Source: Ditylenchus dipsaci (taxonomy: Eukaryota > Nematoda > Chromadorea > Rhabditida > Anguinidae). Taken from it: 64,000 nucleotides of DNA. This document shows positions 1 through 12,034 of this stretch, piece by piece (within the stretch, counting starts at the first letter, position 1; every line of letters begins with the position of its first letter). A program made the position numbers and the translations under genes. Where the stretch lies: contig SADC01000924.1 in the NCBI GenBank assembly GCA_004194705.1, forward strand, positions 1 to 64,000, read 5' to 3'. The notes below the pieces were generated by a model. That model saw nothing but the letters and a program-made list of their open reading frames with translations. It was not told the origin of the DNA and did no database searches.

Positions 1-805
1 TTACAACTTATTTACTGATTTACATAATTTGTCCTTAATTTCACGATAAACTATTTCTTTATTTAGTGTCAAAATCATCGCGAGATTTTGCTCTTTCATT
101 TTTATTTACCATTTAGCTAGAAGTGATTGTATACAGAGTTACAGACCCATTTTATTGTCAAAAACAAGAATATCCAAAAAATGTATTTTAGGGAAAATAA
201 AAATTCTCCGTGAATTTATAATCACTCTGTGGCAAGTTTGGGCACAAAAGATAGCTCTGATCACCATTTTTTAAAAAGTTATTTGCTTTGTTTGGAATAT
301 AATATGAGAGAAGCACCTGAAAAAATCTGAAAATTCAATAATCTGGAAGGTCACATTTCGACAATTTAAATTGCTCGGATCCAAAAAGTTTCAATCAGAA
401 GTGCAAAACAAATTGCACTATCGTTTAAGCGTGAAATTCTGAGTCAGAATCGACAAAAATCACAACCAAGCTTCTCGTGTTAAGCTTAGATGACGATGGT
501 CCGTTCAAAACAAAACTTCAAGAATCCACAAAAACTGGATCATTAGTGAAGACAGAATGGTAATAGATAGCTGTTATTTAGAGCAGCTTATGGACGTCTA
601 CTGAGATTGCACTTGTTGAAAAAGTTGCAGATGAACTGCATTATGATGAAGTTAGCTAATTTAGCAAGAACAATTAACAAAGGAGAGACCCTGACCCTGT
701 GACCTGGGGAAACTTCGGTGATAGTTTTTTTTCTGTGTATCTTGTAGAGCGTGCTAAGTTCCTGACAAATCTGGCTGCCCAAATTCTTTGCCAAAATAAG
801 ACCTA
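1..805. other. gene-free left edge
   Basis: AT-rich sequence with no coding run I can defend on either strand. The only structure seen is the 303-395 segment, which recurs at 1743-1838. Confidence 0.5.
303..395 (+). repeat. direct repeat, copy 1 (partner 1743-1838)
   Basis: Begins 'gagagaagcacctgaaa' and includes 'ctggaaggtcacatt' and 'aaattgctcggat'. The same string, with small indels, occurs at 1743-1838 in the same orientation. Identity is high over about 90 bp; flanks do not match, so it is a dispersed repeat fragment rather than a tandem duplication. Confidence 0.75.
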
Positions 806-1342
806 TTGCCTTGGGACCAAGCAAAACACCTGTATTAAGGGATTCTACGCGTTTTGGTCACTGGAGCTGGCAAAAAGAGTCGCTTAATGCATTTTTGATC
901 AAAGAGTCTGCTCGGATATTGTATTTAAGTAAGTGAGTGCGCGCATCTCTAACCCTCAACCCCCTGCGCCCCCTCGGGGGCGCAGGGGCTTGTGTGTTTG
1001 GGTTGAGATGCGCACACCCACATACCTTAGACACAAATCACTCGAAGTGACTCTGGATGCATGAAAAAGCATGCATACCAGAGTTTCTTCATGCGGTAGG
1101 CCCCAGTCAACAAAACTATGTTCAAATTCCATCTTTTGTGGTCCAGTACTCTTTCAGGTGGATTGCCTTGTCCCCCAAGGAAAAAAGTCGAACTTTAGTA
1201 AAAAAATATTTTTTTCTAAAAATCCATTTTACGTGGAAAAATGTCAGAAAATATTTTTTTTATCTTTTAGCATATAAAAAATTACTTAGGAGTCGTTTAA
1301 CATGATTTACAAATTATTAAAAAATGCTCCCACCCCCCAAGT
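806..1342. mobile_element. hairpin-bearing foldback element, family A, left end truncated
   Basis: Family A members share, in order, an outer arm reading 'cctaagtaatttttatgcgc', the word 'ccttggtccccaagg', a GC-rich stem (here 959-992, where 'ccccctgcgccccc' pairs with 'gggggcgcaggggc'), 'gatgcgcac', and a second hairpin 'ctctggatgcatg' pairing with 'catgcataccagag' (about 1049-1084). This copy keeps the right arm to 1342 ('ttacttaggagtcgtttaa') but only part of the left. Other copies lie at 6039-6525, 11560-11870, 13610-13870, 19525-19905 and 39930-41285. No coding capacity. Confidence 0.75.
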
Positions 1343-1742
1343 AAATAAGTGCCAAATTTTCATGGATTGGGCTTGCTCTAAAAAATAGGTGCAAAATAAA
1401 AATTTATCGAAATTACCTCGAAATACAGTCAGTCCCTCCCTTATAAAACCGGAATGATGGTGAAATAAAGCTCGAATGTTTAATTATATCTAGTGCGCGT
1501 AGAAGAAGCAACAAATAAATAACGAAACCGATGCTGAAACCGATTAAATATGACAAATACCATACAAGATAGTTGACTTTCGCAACCCGAGGTAAAATAG
1601 ATCTTCAATAAAGTTTTTTTTCGAAAAATTCCTTTTGTTATATATGAAAATAAGCTTGAATTTCTTTCAAATCATTTTTAGTGTAAAATTTTGGTATCAG
1701 GGTTCAAAAAAATATTTTGATATAAACGTAAAAAATGTCCTT

Positions 1743-1838
1743 AGGAGAGAAGCACCTGAAAGAAGCTGAAAATTCAATATCTGGAAGGTCACATTTTCGA
1801 CAATTTTAAATTGCTCGGATCTCAAAGTTAATTTTACC
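1743..1838 (+). repeat. direct repeat, copy 2 (partner 303-395)
   Basis: Matches 303-395 over its length, starting 'gagagaagcacctgaaag' and ending in 'aattgctcggatc'. Differences are single-base indels, mostly in A or T runs. Confidence 0.75.
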
Positions 1839-1867
1839 TTTAATTTTACCTCGTGCTTATTATCCTT

Positions 1868-2105
1868 GAGCAGCTTTTTTATGAATGATAGCCTACTTTA
1901 ATACTAGTATACAGCAAGTAAAATATTGAAGTTATATAAGTAGGTCAATTTTAGAAACAAAAAAAAAAATATGAGATTTTGGCGTATACCCCAAAAATGG
2001 TCCATTTCTTAGATGACGAATATTTCGAAAGCTTACTATGAGATTCTACGTTTTTGGAAAATTACTTTACTATAAAAGGCTAGGAGCCTTTGTAGTAAAA
2101 TTTCG
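1868..2105 (+). repeat. dispersed repeat shared with 45095-45320
   Basis: Both copies share 'gaatgatagcctact', 'aaaaatggtccatttc' and 'aaaaggcta' in the same order and with similar spacing. Sequence between these words has drifted. The other copy sits in intron 3 of the nucleoside hydrolase gene, so the repeat is not gene-specific. Confidence 0.55.
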
Positions 2106-3849
2106 AGATTTCGCCTAAAACAATTTCACCTATTTTACCTCGGAGTTGGCTGGGGTGAGGAAATATTTAACTTTTGCGAAAAAAAATTAAAGAGTAAAAA
2201 TTAAACCATTAGAGACTGACGGACGATTAAAAACTGTCGATCTATTGGAGAAAATACGGTTTTTTTTTTTTCTAGGGCACGCTTTTTTCAAATAGCGTTT
2301 TGTAACTTGCTCTGTTTCGAGCAAATATTTGTTTTTCGTGCAAATAGTTTACTAAAATTATTTTCTTCAAAATCTAAAATTTCATTTATAAAAAACTATT
2401 CTTTGAAAAAATTTTAAACCTAAGCTATTCGTATGGAATTAAACAGTCAAAAAATGTTTGTATTTATTTTGACATAAAGCAAAATAGGTTAACAAATTCA
2501 GTAGAGCAAAAGGATGATTTGACTGTGATTGTATAAAATATAAATTTACATAAACGAATCCTAAATATTAAAATGAATAGATTCTTGGAGTTGCACCAAT
2601 TTGATCAGCACCAGTTTAATCAACAAATTTTTGTGCTTTTTAAATTTTAGCTTATGTGGTTTGACTTGTGGAATTAACTATATCCATTAATATTTCTGGA
2701 AAATTAGGCATTTGTTTACTATGGAGATGCTTAGTTTAAAAGCTCATCTTTTTTATTTCAGTTGATTCTTATCTTTCAACACCTACACAGTATTTTACCT
2801 TGCTTCAATCAAGTAAATATAAAGTAGCATTACCAAGAAAATACCGTGTTCAGTGAAATCTGGATAAGCCAACACTCCATCGTGACAGGCTTAAGTGTCG
2901 GCTTATCGGGTTGCCGGTTTGCCGAGGTTATCGGTTTATCCCAAGTAAATATTTATAATAATCTTGAGAGTGTAGGCTCATCGATTTTTTAACATATTAA
3001 TACCCGCTGGTAGGAATTCTCATCAAATGCCTAACTCAACCTGTGAATTTTTTTTTTTTTAGCAAATTTTTCTGTTATTTTTCTTGATAACTGAAACATC
3101 AGTATAAAATATGATGAAGTAGTAGAAAATACGATTGTGATAAGTTTGCACAAGTTTGCCTTTTTAACAAGAACTTGAGATGCTGTAAATGTACCTAGAT
3201 CGTATTCGGGATCTTCCTCTCATGATTAATGTCTCTTTTACAATCCGAAAAATCAAGATCACAGAACTTCATAATCTTTAAATTTTTTTCTCTCGAATAG
3301 AATTCAAATTATCTTCAAGTTTTCATTTTCTTTGTCTGTGGTAGCCAGTTAGGCTAGATAGCTGGCAAGGTCGTTGGTGGTTTTTCTCCGTTTTTAAACA
3401 CAGTCTCTGTGTTGGATTGAGTATATTTTTATTCTTAAAAAGCGTTTTATTATCGAAAAATAGGCCTAACTAGTTTTTTACATTGGAAATGTAATAGAAA
3501 AAAAATTTTCACTGGAAATCTTATTTGTCTTTGATCCTATTAATGATCTATCTTAAAAAATGTCTGAATTAGTTAAATAAGGCAGAAATTGTGTGTTTAA
3601 TTTATTTGATATTGTCAATTATGTGCTTGAAGACTTTTTGAAAAAGTGTTTATTTAGTTGGTTTGAGGATACAAAATGGGAAAACAGAAGTTTAAAGGTT
3701 TAAAGCATTTTATTGACTGAAAACAGAATCTAGTACAGCGCGAAAATCACAGAAGAGAACCATTGAGTAATTTTTTTGATGAAATCTTGGTCTTTTTTAC
3801 AACTTTATCTTTTCCATAAATCCTGCTGCATACTTAAGATGGTGGGGAT

Positions 3850-5190
3850 TTAGTATCGAGCACTTCTTGAACTTTTTTGTCTGAAAAAATTGTTTAACCT
3901 ATTTTTGTTTGTTAAAATTTGAAAATATGTTACTGGAAAAGACTTTTTGCATAGTTGCAAAAGAGAAACTGAGGGCATCGACCATGTCTTGCTTGACACT
4001 GGGTTCTAAATCTTTCCACATCTTTTTTATTTTATCAGCAGTTTCAACAGCAGTTTCTTTGACTTCTTTTTTCATCTAAATAGTGCGAAAATGAAATTAA
4101 AAAAATTAGCTTCAAAGGGTTAAAAAAATCGGCGTTAAAAAATTTGCTGTAACTACTCTTGTTTTTGGGCTGGCATCAAGGTAGGCGGGAATGGCTAGGC
4201 GGACTTAAAGATTCTCGAGCAATTTTTTGGGAATGGGCGAAATTGTTATACTTTTCAATAGTTAATTATAAGGAAATATTTAGGGGGGGGGTGTTAGTTG
4301 AGGTTGTTATTCGCTACTTGAGTCAATTTTTCAGCAAAAGACACTTGCGTTTTTAAAAAACTCTTTAGTTTGAGGCAGCTGAATTTTTCCATGATCTCGT
4401 CGGCCTTTTGTTCGACAAACTTAATTGTCTCATCCTTGGTGCAGTCAAAGAGTTGACTGAGTTCAGGGGACTCCTTGTGCAGTTTATCGCCTGAATTTAG
4501 TTCAAATTTATTCTTTTAAGCAACTCAAACTCCATAGACTAGTATTTAAATGGCGCTACTAGGTTTCACCACACCCGCACCCCCCCCCCCAATAATTTTT
4601 GGGTTTAGGAATTAGGCATAAGGCTCAGGGATAACCCGTACTAACTTCGGCATCTTTCATAAAAAGTGTGGTTTTGAAGTACCTAAAAAATTATTGGAGG
4701 GGGAGAGATTAAACCGAGTAGCTTTTTTTTGGGGGGGGCTGAAAACGAGTAGCGTCATTTTATTTTATTTAGAGTACAGCATAAGTCTTAATTTAGCAAA
4801 AATAAAAAAATTAAAACCTTTTTATGAATGGTCAAAATCTGCTTGTTAATAGCAAAACTGACCCAAATTATCTACGGTGTTGATGTCGTTGATTTTGTTG
4901 ATGGTTTCAAGAATGCCTGTTGCCTCATCTTGATTTCTTTGATGGAGTATTTGCAAGACCATCCTTTAGACATGTCGGCAGCTTGTCTAAATTTTTTTAA
5001 TATTGACTATTTTTTTACAACATTCACCTTTTTTGTTGTCGGAATAGAGCAAATAGCCTTCATGTTCTGATCCTTGGTATCACTTTATCATGGCTGCTTT
5101 AAAATCATCTGGGTTGCAGTCACCATTAATGCTGGAGAATCGTAAGGCGACTAGCGCAATCGCTAGCAAAACTTTGGGCCATGATATTTT
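3850..5190 (-). pseudogene. broken gene for a small secreted Cys-containing helical protein
   Basis: Read on the minus strand, four coding-like blocks appear in order. The first (about 5190-5030) encodes a hydrophobic leader WPKVLLAIALVALRFSS followed by GDCNPDDFKAAMIK, then after a frame break DTKDQNMKAICSIP. The second (about 4979-4848) gives SKGWSCKYSIKE and, after another break, a helical acidic stretch ending GQFC. The third (about 4495-4375) has ESPELSQLFDCTKDETIK and ends FSCLK. The fourth (4076-3908) follows a 'tatttag' acceptor, starts MKKEVKETAVETADKIKK and ends at a stop after a Lys/Asn-rich tail. No ATG sits at the leader start (an ATA occupies the likely place). So a secreted, Cys-containing, alpha-helical protein is likely, but the gene is either dead or mis-sequenced. 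Family not recognised; the last block resembles the 32129-31630 protein in style. Confidence 0.45.
4550..4760. mobile_element. poly-C/G foldback, family W fragment
   Basis: The left end reads 'tggcgctactaggtt' followed by a C-run and the right end reads a G-run followed by 'cgagtagcgtcattt', so the two ends are inverted copies. The same 'ggcgctact...ccccccc' signature bounds the larger element at 13449-14264 and a fragment at 43370-43420. Confidence 0.5.
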
Positions 5191-5199
5191 TTGTTGACT

Positions 5200-5480
5200 A
5201 AATATTGGTATGTTAAATTTACCGTAAATTGAAAATAGGCAAATTTACTGGTAATCGAAGACTGCCAAATTAGGATTTCGGATAACTGTAGAATTTCAAC
5301 AGTAGAAATTCTACAGTTATAGACGTACAGTTACAGGATCATCCTGGTTAGTTTTCCCTTCGTCGATAACTGTACGTTGATAACTGCCAAATTTTTGGTA
5401 TAATATATGAGAAATTCGACAGTTATCAAAAATACTAATATACCGGTAACCGTGAGATTAACTAGTAAATTTTTTTATTA
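5200..5480. repeat. imperfect inverted repeats
   Basis: Several inverted words are packed together: 'ctgtagaatttcaacag' next to 'tagaaattctacagttat', and 'gacgtacagttac' against 'gataactgtacg'. Probably a decayed foldback element. No coding potential. Confidence 0.45.
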
Positions 5481-6038
5481 CCCAACCCTATTAAAAACAT
5501 AAAATTGAGCGATGGAAAAAATATTTTCAGGAGTGAAAGGAGTGAAATTAAGCTTTCATAGCGAAAAGAAAGCAAGACTGAATAAAAGTGTGTGCGTGGC
5601 ACAACCATTTATATGCCTCGAATGATAAGCTGGAAAAAGATCTATAACACATGTAGGCTTGCTTGCCGCTCGCGTGGTGCATGATACTCTACCTGTGCGA
5701 GCGTGTGACTTGAGCAAGTCCTACAGAAAAGAGTTGATGTTCGAATTTGACATGCATCGGACGATTTGATGTGATCTTTAATTTTGTTGAGAGTGACACT
5801 AACGTTGGCATAAAAATTCAACTAGAAGTTTTTCATGTATTGTAGATCTATGACAGGCTCTTAAAACAGACACTTATCAACTTGTGAAATAATTTACTTT
5901 AATTAAATTTGTTAACACGAGAAGCCCTGACTGTAATGAGGGTTTATTCATGCTCAGTTTTTTACGCTAAACATGTCTGTTAAATTAGTTTGTTCAAAAA
6001 CGTCATTTTTGGTGGTGTCTCTAACTTTGATACTTATT

Positions 6039-6525
6039 ACCTGGGGGCCCCTATTTTGGTTAACTTCAAATAGTGTGTTTAAACGTCTCCTAAGTATTTT
6101 TATACGCTAAAAAACGATATGAAGTTCTTTTCTAACAATTCCGTACTAAAAGTTGTCTTTTCAAAAAAAAATTGGGTACCAAAAGTTGACTGAGTGCCTT
6201 GGTCCCCCAAGGTAAAAAATTGTGTATTAAGGTATCCTATCCCGCGCAGGGGGCTTGTTGCTTGAGGTGAGATGCGCACTCCCACATACATTAGACGCAA
6301 ATCACTCGAAAGTGGCTCTGGATGCATAAAAACATATGCATACCAGAGTTTCTTTATGCGGTAAGCCCCAGCTAACAAAACTATGTTCAAATCCTATCTT
6401 TTTTGGTATTTTTAAAGATATTCAGGTACCCTTTTTGTTATCTAGCTTAAGACCAAGGCGTATAAAAATTACTTAGAGGACGTTTAAACACTATTCACAG
6501 CTGACCAAAAAGGGGCCCCCCAGGT
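6039..6525. mobile_element. family A foldback element, both ends present
   Basis: Terminal inverted repeats begin 'tacctgggggcccct' and end 'aggggccccccaggta'. Inward, both arms read 'gtttaaacgt' and 'ctaagtaatttttata'. The centre keeps 'ccttggtcccccaagg', 'gatgcgcac' and the 'ctctggatgcat' hairpin, but has lost most of the GC-rich stem present at 959-992. Open reading frames across it are accidental products of the inverted repeat. Confidence 0.75.
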
Positions 6526-6896
6526 ACATAAAGCCCTAACTTTGTTTTCAAACTACACCATGTACTGAGTAATACCTAAAATGTCGCTGACACTTAAGCT
6601 TTCTAATAGTGTATAACATGGCATACATTAACTACGATTGATGACTGAAAATCAAAAACTGTTAAAATCACAACCGCTGAAGTGTCGATTTTTAGATGCC
6701 TTAACGTTTGCGCTCTTTTTTGCAAATGAAAAGAGGCAAAGGCAAAAAAATCACTTTTTGCTTTTCGCTGTTTTTTCATTTCAAAAAAAACCTCGTAAAC
6801 GTCCTTTTACCGATTTTTTGGAAAATTTTTGCGGTCTAACTTTTTCTATAATAGTGCATTACTGCTCTTTTCGTGATTCAGATAGATCTTCTTAAA

Positions 6897-8108
6897 TAGC
6901 GCAGAACGGTGTATTCGAGCATAAAACAGCCAACAGAATTTGGCCCATTTTTTGTTGAGAATGGCTGAGCTGTGGGCGTTCCAAAGTTTGGAACTCAGAA
7001 AAACCAGTACATTTGTTAAAACAGTCTATACTCAGATGAATCCGTTGATGTACACTTTTTAAAAGCATATTCGATGCAGAATGAGGTGCGGTTTTAAATA
7101 AGTACACAAACTTCCCAATCTGTCGGGAATTTTAGCAAAAAATGTGGTGTTTAAAAATCAGCGTTTTCGAACACCGATTTTCGGTAAAAAAGACGCCATA
7201 AATAGAAAATCGGCTCGCTCCGTCTATATTTTCAGCGCATCGGAAAGAGAATGTAATAAGGCACTTTTCTATTTAAAAAAAGTTCCGTAAAAAGTTGGGT
7301 GAGGCAAGAGGAAAAAGTTTTTTTGAAGTTAACTAGTTGTCCTAACTCTTTTAAAACTTTAGCGTGAAACTTTTTTTTCCTGAGCAAACCCTAGATTCTG
7401 ACATCTAATTCGTGATAAGCGTATCTGATTTGCTCATAAAACTATTCTATATAGTATATTGACGGTCATATTTCAAATTCTTCTCAAGACAATAATATTT
7501 AAACCAGTCAATCTGTGTAATCGGATATTTATTGCCTGAGAGGAGTTCGAAATATGGCAGTCAAATTATACTTCATAGAGTAGTTATGTATGCCAATGAG
7601 GTACGCTGATTATGAATCCTGCGTCAGAATTCAGGGTTTGCTTAGAAACCCTGAAAAAGTTTTACGCTAAAAGTTTTAAAAGAGTTAGGACGACTAGCAT
7701 TTTCAAAGCCTTTTTCGTCTGCCTCCCAGAGCTTTTTTCAAACTTATTCGCCAGAAATGTGCTTTTTAAATTCTCTTTCTGACGCGCTAAAAATTAGGAC
7801 GGAGCGGGCCGATTTCCAATTTTTATAACAGCTTTTTGTTCGAAAATCGGTGTTCGGAAAACGCAGAGTTTTATGAAAATAGATCTTTTTGCTAAAACTC
7901 ACAACAAATTGTAAATTTGTGTTGAAAGAGCAACTCTTTCTGAATCGGATAGAATTTCAACGACTGTATGTCATTAGATTTTCAATAAGTATGATGAGTT
8001 TAAAAAAATTTACTTGTTTTTCTGAGTACCAAACTACCGGTGGCCACAGCTCGGCGAATTTCTCAGAAAAGATAGCCGAATTTAGTGCTATTGTACTCAA
8101 CACATTGT
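6897..8108. mobile_element. 1.2-kb foldback element
   Basis: The left half is mirrored in the right half. Examples are 'gagctgtgg' (about 6970) against 'ccacagctc' (8043), 'aactcagaaaaacca' against 'gtttttctgagtacc', 'gaaaatcggctcgctccgt' against 'acggagcgggccgatttcc', and 'agtatattgacggtcat' against 'gaaatatggcagtcaaatt' near the centre (about 7500). Arms are about 550 bp with moderate divergence. No transposase-like reading frame is visible, so a non-autonomous foldback is the simplest reading. Confidence 0.65.
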
Positions 8109-8109
8109 A

Positions 8110-8880
8110 GGATTTCGTTTGAGACCAAAAACTTAATTTCCCATTATATGAGGGGTCGAGGTGGCATTAATAAAAAGACAAAATCACAAAATTTCTCTTA
8201 AATGGTTCAAAAAAATCGTTTCTAGACTATACGATGCTGCAAAGAACTATGAGCACAGCTCAATTTGGCGACAAAATCAAATTTCTATTCTCACTAACGT
8301 ACTCAGGGCACCGTTTTAGGCAAAATAGAAATATTTGTATGTCCAATCAAAATTATTCCCCCAATTTCATTTCTTTCTTTCAAAAACGACCGGCAAAATC
8401 TGAATCCTTTGATATTTCGGACTAGAGGCCGAAGACAACTGGTGAAAACCTTCGAAAATCAACGTAAAAAAAGTGTCGGACTCTAGGCGGGAACGAACTT
8501 TTTGGAGGGTCGTTAATCCAAGAGTCACTGTACTGTCACCATTTAATGCCGAACCAGTTTAGAAAACAAGTAGTCAGACCTGTAAAACATATAAAAAAGT
8601 TGCACTATCTGGACGGGCACTTGGTTGGCTGGTGCATGCATTATCTCAACCAGCTTGTATATACCAAGCGCAAAAAACTGCGTGTGTGTTTTTTTTCAAT
8701 GACATTTGGCAAATTCAAATGCAATGATGCTTCTTTTACTCCAAAAAATACCTTTCGAATCATGTATTGTTGGTATATTATGTTTGGTATATGGAAATGA
8801 AAAACAATTCATTGTATAAGTGGTCTAGATAGCTCAGGCGCCGTGTGGTGACTGTTGATCTCGACATATACCCAAGTGCA
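8110..8880. other. gene-free stretch with a pogo-like transposon end
   Basis: At about 8460-8535 the string 'aaagtgtcggactctaggcg' plus 'gaacgaacttt' closely matches the right arm of the element at 20538-20958 and ends in an 'agagtcactgta' terminus. The left end is not clear. No coding exon seen in the rest. Confidence 0.45.
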
Positions 8881-8884
8881 GCGT

Positions 8885-9075
8885 ACCACATACCCCCCCC
8901 TGCGAAAGAGTATTTTTCTCTAAGCAGACTTTTTTCATCTAAGCCTAAGCCTCAGGCCTAACCTTAAACCTAAGCCTAAGTTAGCGCGCTACACATTGCA
9001 AAAAAGAAAACTTAAAAAAATTTCAAGGGAACCCAAAATAGGACGCTTAGAGAAAAATACTCTTTAGAGGGGCGG
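8885..9075. repeat. foldback with TTAGGC-like tract
   Basis: The ends 'gagtatttttctctaagc' (about 8908) and 'gcttagagaaaaatactc' (about 9047) are inverted copies, with C-run and G-run just outside. Inside, 8938-8980 is a degenerate array of 'cctaag'/'cctaac' hexamers. Similarity to TTAGGC repeats is visible but the array is short and interrupted. Confidence 0.55.
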
Positions 9076-9079
9076 TCAC

Positions 9080-10600
9080 TTGGTTTTTACGGTTGATCTC
9101 GTATTCGATCCTGTGTGTGTTGTCTAATTTTTGATCTTAGACTACTACATCGTACATCTTAGATGTACTAGCATTGGCTGGATTGGGGTTTTAGCTACCA
9201 AGAAAATTATCACATGGGAGGGGGGATAAATAAGATCTTGAACTTGTGAATTCAGCTTTTAGGATTTTTGAATGAATGCTCTTTCAAGTCATACCTATTC
9301 AGCACGGTGTTTTGTTAGTGAAGTTGCTGTTTCGGTATCATTAAAACCATGTTCAGCGCTTGATTTTCGGGTAGGTACAATGGTATACATTGTTTTTTAA
9401 TACTTCTGAGAATTTAAAATTTTTTATTGTGGAGCTGGATACTCTTGAGATGAGTACCTGATGGTTCACCTACTAGCCCTGAGTTTTAAATGGCCTTTTT
9501 GCATTATTTGAGAAATTAAAAATCACTATGATATTGCGCCCTTAATGAGGGTGCCCAAACGAGAGCCCGAATGAGTTTTGCCCCGATATGAGTACGAATC
9601 GGCAGAAAAAATTTGTCTCGAAACAATTTTGTGTAGAAAGAGAATGTTTATAATAGAATGAGTTTGTTTAGAAATTTCTGTTAAAATTAGAATGTTTTGT
9701 GATTCATTAAGGTGTGCAAAAAATTTGTAATAAATCTGCTACGATAAAAATATTTCGTTCAAAATTTTGTTGTCTTTAGCAGATTTGGAATTTCTCTGTG
9801 AGTTTTCAATTTTCAGAACTTCTCGAGATTTGATTTCGAAAACAATGCCAGGTGTGTGCTCAGCGTGTTAAAATAGGTGTAGGATCAGTGTTTAAAAAAA
9901 TATATACCTCGTCCTGAGCGATTTTTCGAATTCAAATTGAAAACAACACCCGGACATCTAACTGGCTTAATTCAGCCATTTTTATGAACAATATAACAAA
10001 TCTTTTAACAGATATTTCGAAATTGATTTCACCTAGGAAATCATTTTACAAATTTTTCATGCGAATAAAAGTGGTCTAACCAGCCGAGGGTGATGTCACG
10101 GTGCAGGCACGGGTCGAGTTGTAGGTGTTGGTTGATGTGAGAACATAACACCACTCATCCACCTGCACTCTCACTGTGAGAACATGTCATAAACCTCGTC
10201 CTGCACCCGCACCTACACCCGCTTCAAGAAGTACAATTCCTTCATTGTTATTAGGTTTCTCAGTAGGTTCAATTTTTTCGATTTTTTACAAGTAACACAA
10301 GAAAAGTTTCAAAAAAATTGCTGGTCTCGCCTTTATTTTCAATGTTGTACACAAGCATAACATAGCAGAGATTCATAGAGACATTAGTCATAGAAAGAAT
10401 TTCCTAGTGATCTTCCTAAATATTGATGAGCGCAAGCACAGCTCTCCTTCCACGTCTCCATCTTGACAAACAATATTTTTTTCTCAAAAGGCTATTTTCA
10501 CAATAAAATTGTTCTCACCTAATCCAAAAACAAAGAATGATTTTACATTTCAAGAGAATCCCTGGAAATATATTACTATTTTGCTTCTTTTTGTTTTACC
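9080..10600. other. gene-free stretch
   Basis: No coding exon recognised. At about 10085-10215 there is a GC-richer imperfect foldback in which 'gtgcaggcacgggtcgag' is mirrored by 'ctcgtcctgcacccgcac'. Confidence 0.45.
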
Positions 10601-10619
10601 TTAAATTCATTTGCGCAAA

Positions 10620-11325
10620 AGTATGACGAAGCTAGTATTTCTGATATACTTAGTCAAAAGACAAGATAGAGACAATGAGCTTGACACTAAAATGAAGCTC
10701 AGGCTGAAGCTCCGAAAACCACAGAAAAAGTTTCTGTTGAAGTGAAACAACTGAAGGAGATACAACTGAAGCTGTGAAAGTGGAACTAGAAAATGAAAAA
10801 ATCAGAAGTGGATATTGAAGATGAAGAAGAAAAAACCTGCGGGAAGAAATCAAGATGATTTATGAAAATTTTGGAAGTATGTTCGGTGAGGCGGTCTGGA
10901 AAGTTTGATGTCAGGAGAGGAAATGGCGAAGCAAATCCTTTAAAGATCTGATGCCTATTTTAAAAAAATTTCGGCAGCACTTTCGCAAATCAAATGGCGG
11001 ATGCTGAAAAGGCGGAGAAAAAAGATGGAAGAGCTCAGCACAACCCGATTTCGGCAATCGCTCAACATGTTCAGATCCTAAAAAACCAAAAGAACGAGGA
11101 AAACAACCAAGAAGCAAAACCTGAAGCAGAGAATCTGATGTAAGTGATGAATGGCGAAAAAGATGAAACTGAGCCAGCTGCGGATGCAATCCAAAATGAA
11201 AATGTATCAGATAAGACAAAGGATGGTTCGGAGAAACGTTGGAAGAAAATTTGTCGAACACAGTGTCTACAGATGTCAAAAGACTGCTTTGGATTTGTCC
11301 CATATTTGTTGCGAGGTTAGTATTT
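10620..11325 (+). CDS. acidic, Glu/Lys-rich unidentified protein, frame broken
   Basis: The plus strand encodes strongly acidic, low-complexity peptides in successive blocks: EAQAEAPKTTEKVSVE, TTEGDTTEAVKVELENEK, VDIEDEEEKTCGKK, then from about 11002 MADAEKAEKKDGRAQHNP, QEAKPEAENLM and NGEKDETEPAADAIQNEN, ending PYLLR next to 'gaggtta' near 11318. The blocks lie in more than one frame and one in-frame TAA intervenes. Composition (Glu, Lys, Ala, Asp) and order suggest a disordered or coiled protein like the one at 30612-26574, but no motif is shared. The opposite strand also carries a 139-codon open frame here, which I judge to be a shadow. Could be a decayed gene or a live gene with sequence errors. 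Confidence 0.4.
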
Positions 11326-11559
11326 AACATTAAAAGCTTAAATTAGGATGGACTGGATCAAAAAAAGTTTCTTAGCCACATATACATTTTTTGAATTTTT
11401 GGCTTTTTATGCGTTTTGGTCACTCCGAAAAAATATACCTAGGTAATTCCTGCTGTTTGGAACATTTTTCAGAGTTTTCATTCACCTATTTTTTTGCATT
11501 TTATTCAGCAATTTGATAGAAAAAGGAACTTGTCGGTTTGGGGAGGGGGGGGGTTGTAT

Positions 11560-11870
11560 GTTTTCACTTATTTTAAAAATAGTTTTTAACGACTCCTAAG
11601 TAATTTTTTATATGCTTAAAACGATAAAAAAAAGGTGCCTTCTAAGATTTTCCACACAAAAATGGTAAAAAATATTTTTTTTTTAAAATTTTGTGACCAA
11701 AGCTTGACTTTTTTTGGGGGAGCCAGGCAAATTACCTTGTATTAAGGTATCTACCCGTTTTGGTCACATGGAGCTGGCAAAAAGAGTCTCTTTATGCATT
11801 TTGATTAAGAGGCTTGCTCGAATCATGTCTAATGCCAGGTAAGTGAGTGAGCGCATCTCTAACTCTAAAG
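11560..11870. mobile_element. family A element, left half
   Basis: Starts beside a G-run, continues 'cgactcctaagtaatttt', passes 'ttttggtcacatggagctgg' and stops at 'gtaagtgagtgagcgcatc' just where the GC-rich stem would begin. The mirror half is missing. Confidence 0.65.
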
Positions 11871-12034
11871 CCTCCCTTCTCTATTTTGTAATTAACAGTG
11901 GGTTACATCGAAAAACATTCAAAGTAAACAGAAACACCAGAAAAGTTTTAATAAGACAAAAAAAACAAGAAAAATTTTCAAACAGGATAAATGAAGTCTA
12001 TTTTCTCGGAGGTACCGTCAACACATATAGAGCA

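Larger units (their letters stand above)
1346..3640. other. gene-free stretch with repeat fragments
   Basis: No defensible coding exon. It holds the direct repeat 1743-1838, a dispersed repeat at about 1868-2105 related to 45095-45320, and at 2850-2945 a short structure whose two halves both carry 'ggataagcc'/'ggcttatc' words resembling pogo-type transposon ends. Confidence 0.45.

Noticed and set aside
10911..11330. 139-codon minus-strand frame
   Set aside because: Composition (Leu/Phe/Ser-rich) is the complement of the acidic plus-strand coding blocks, which look more natural. Treated as a shadow.
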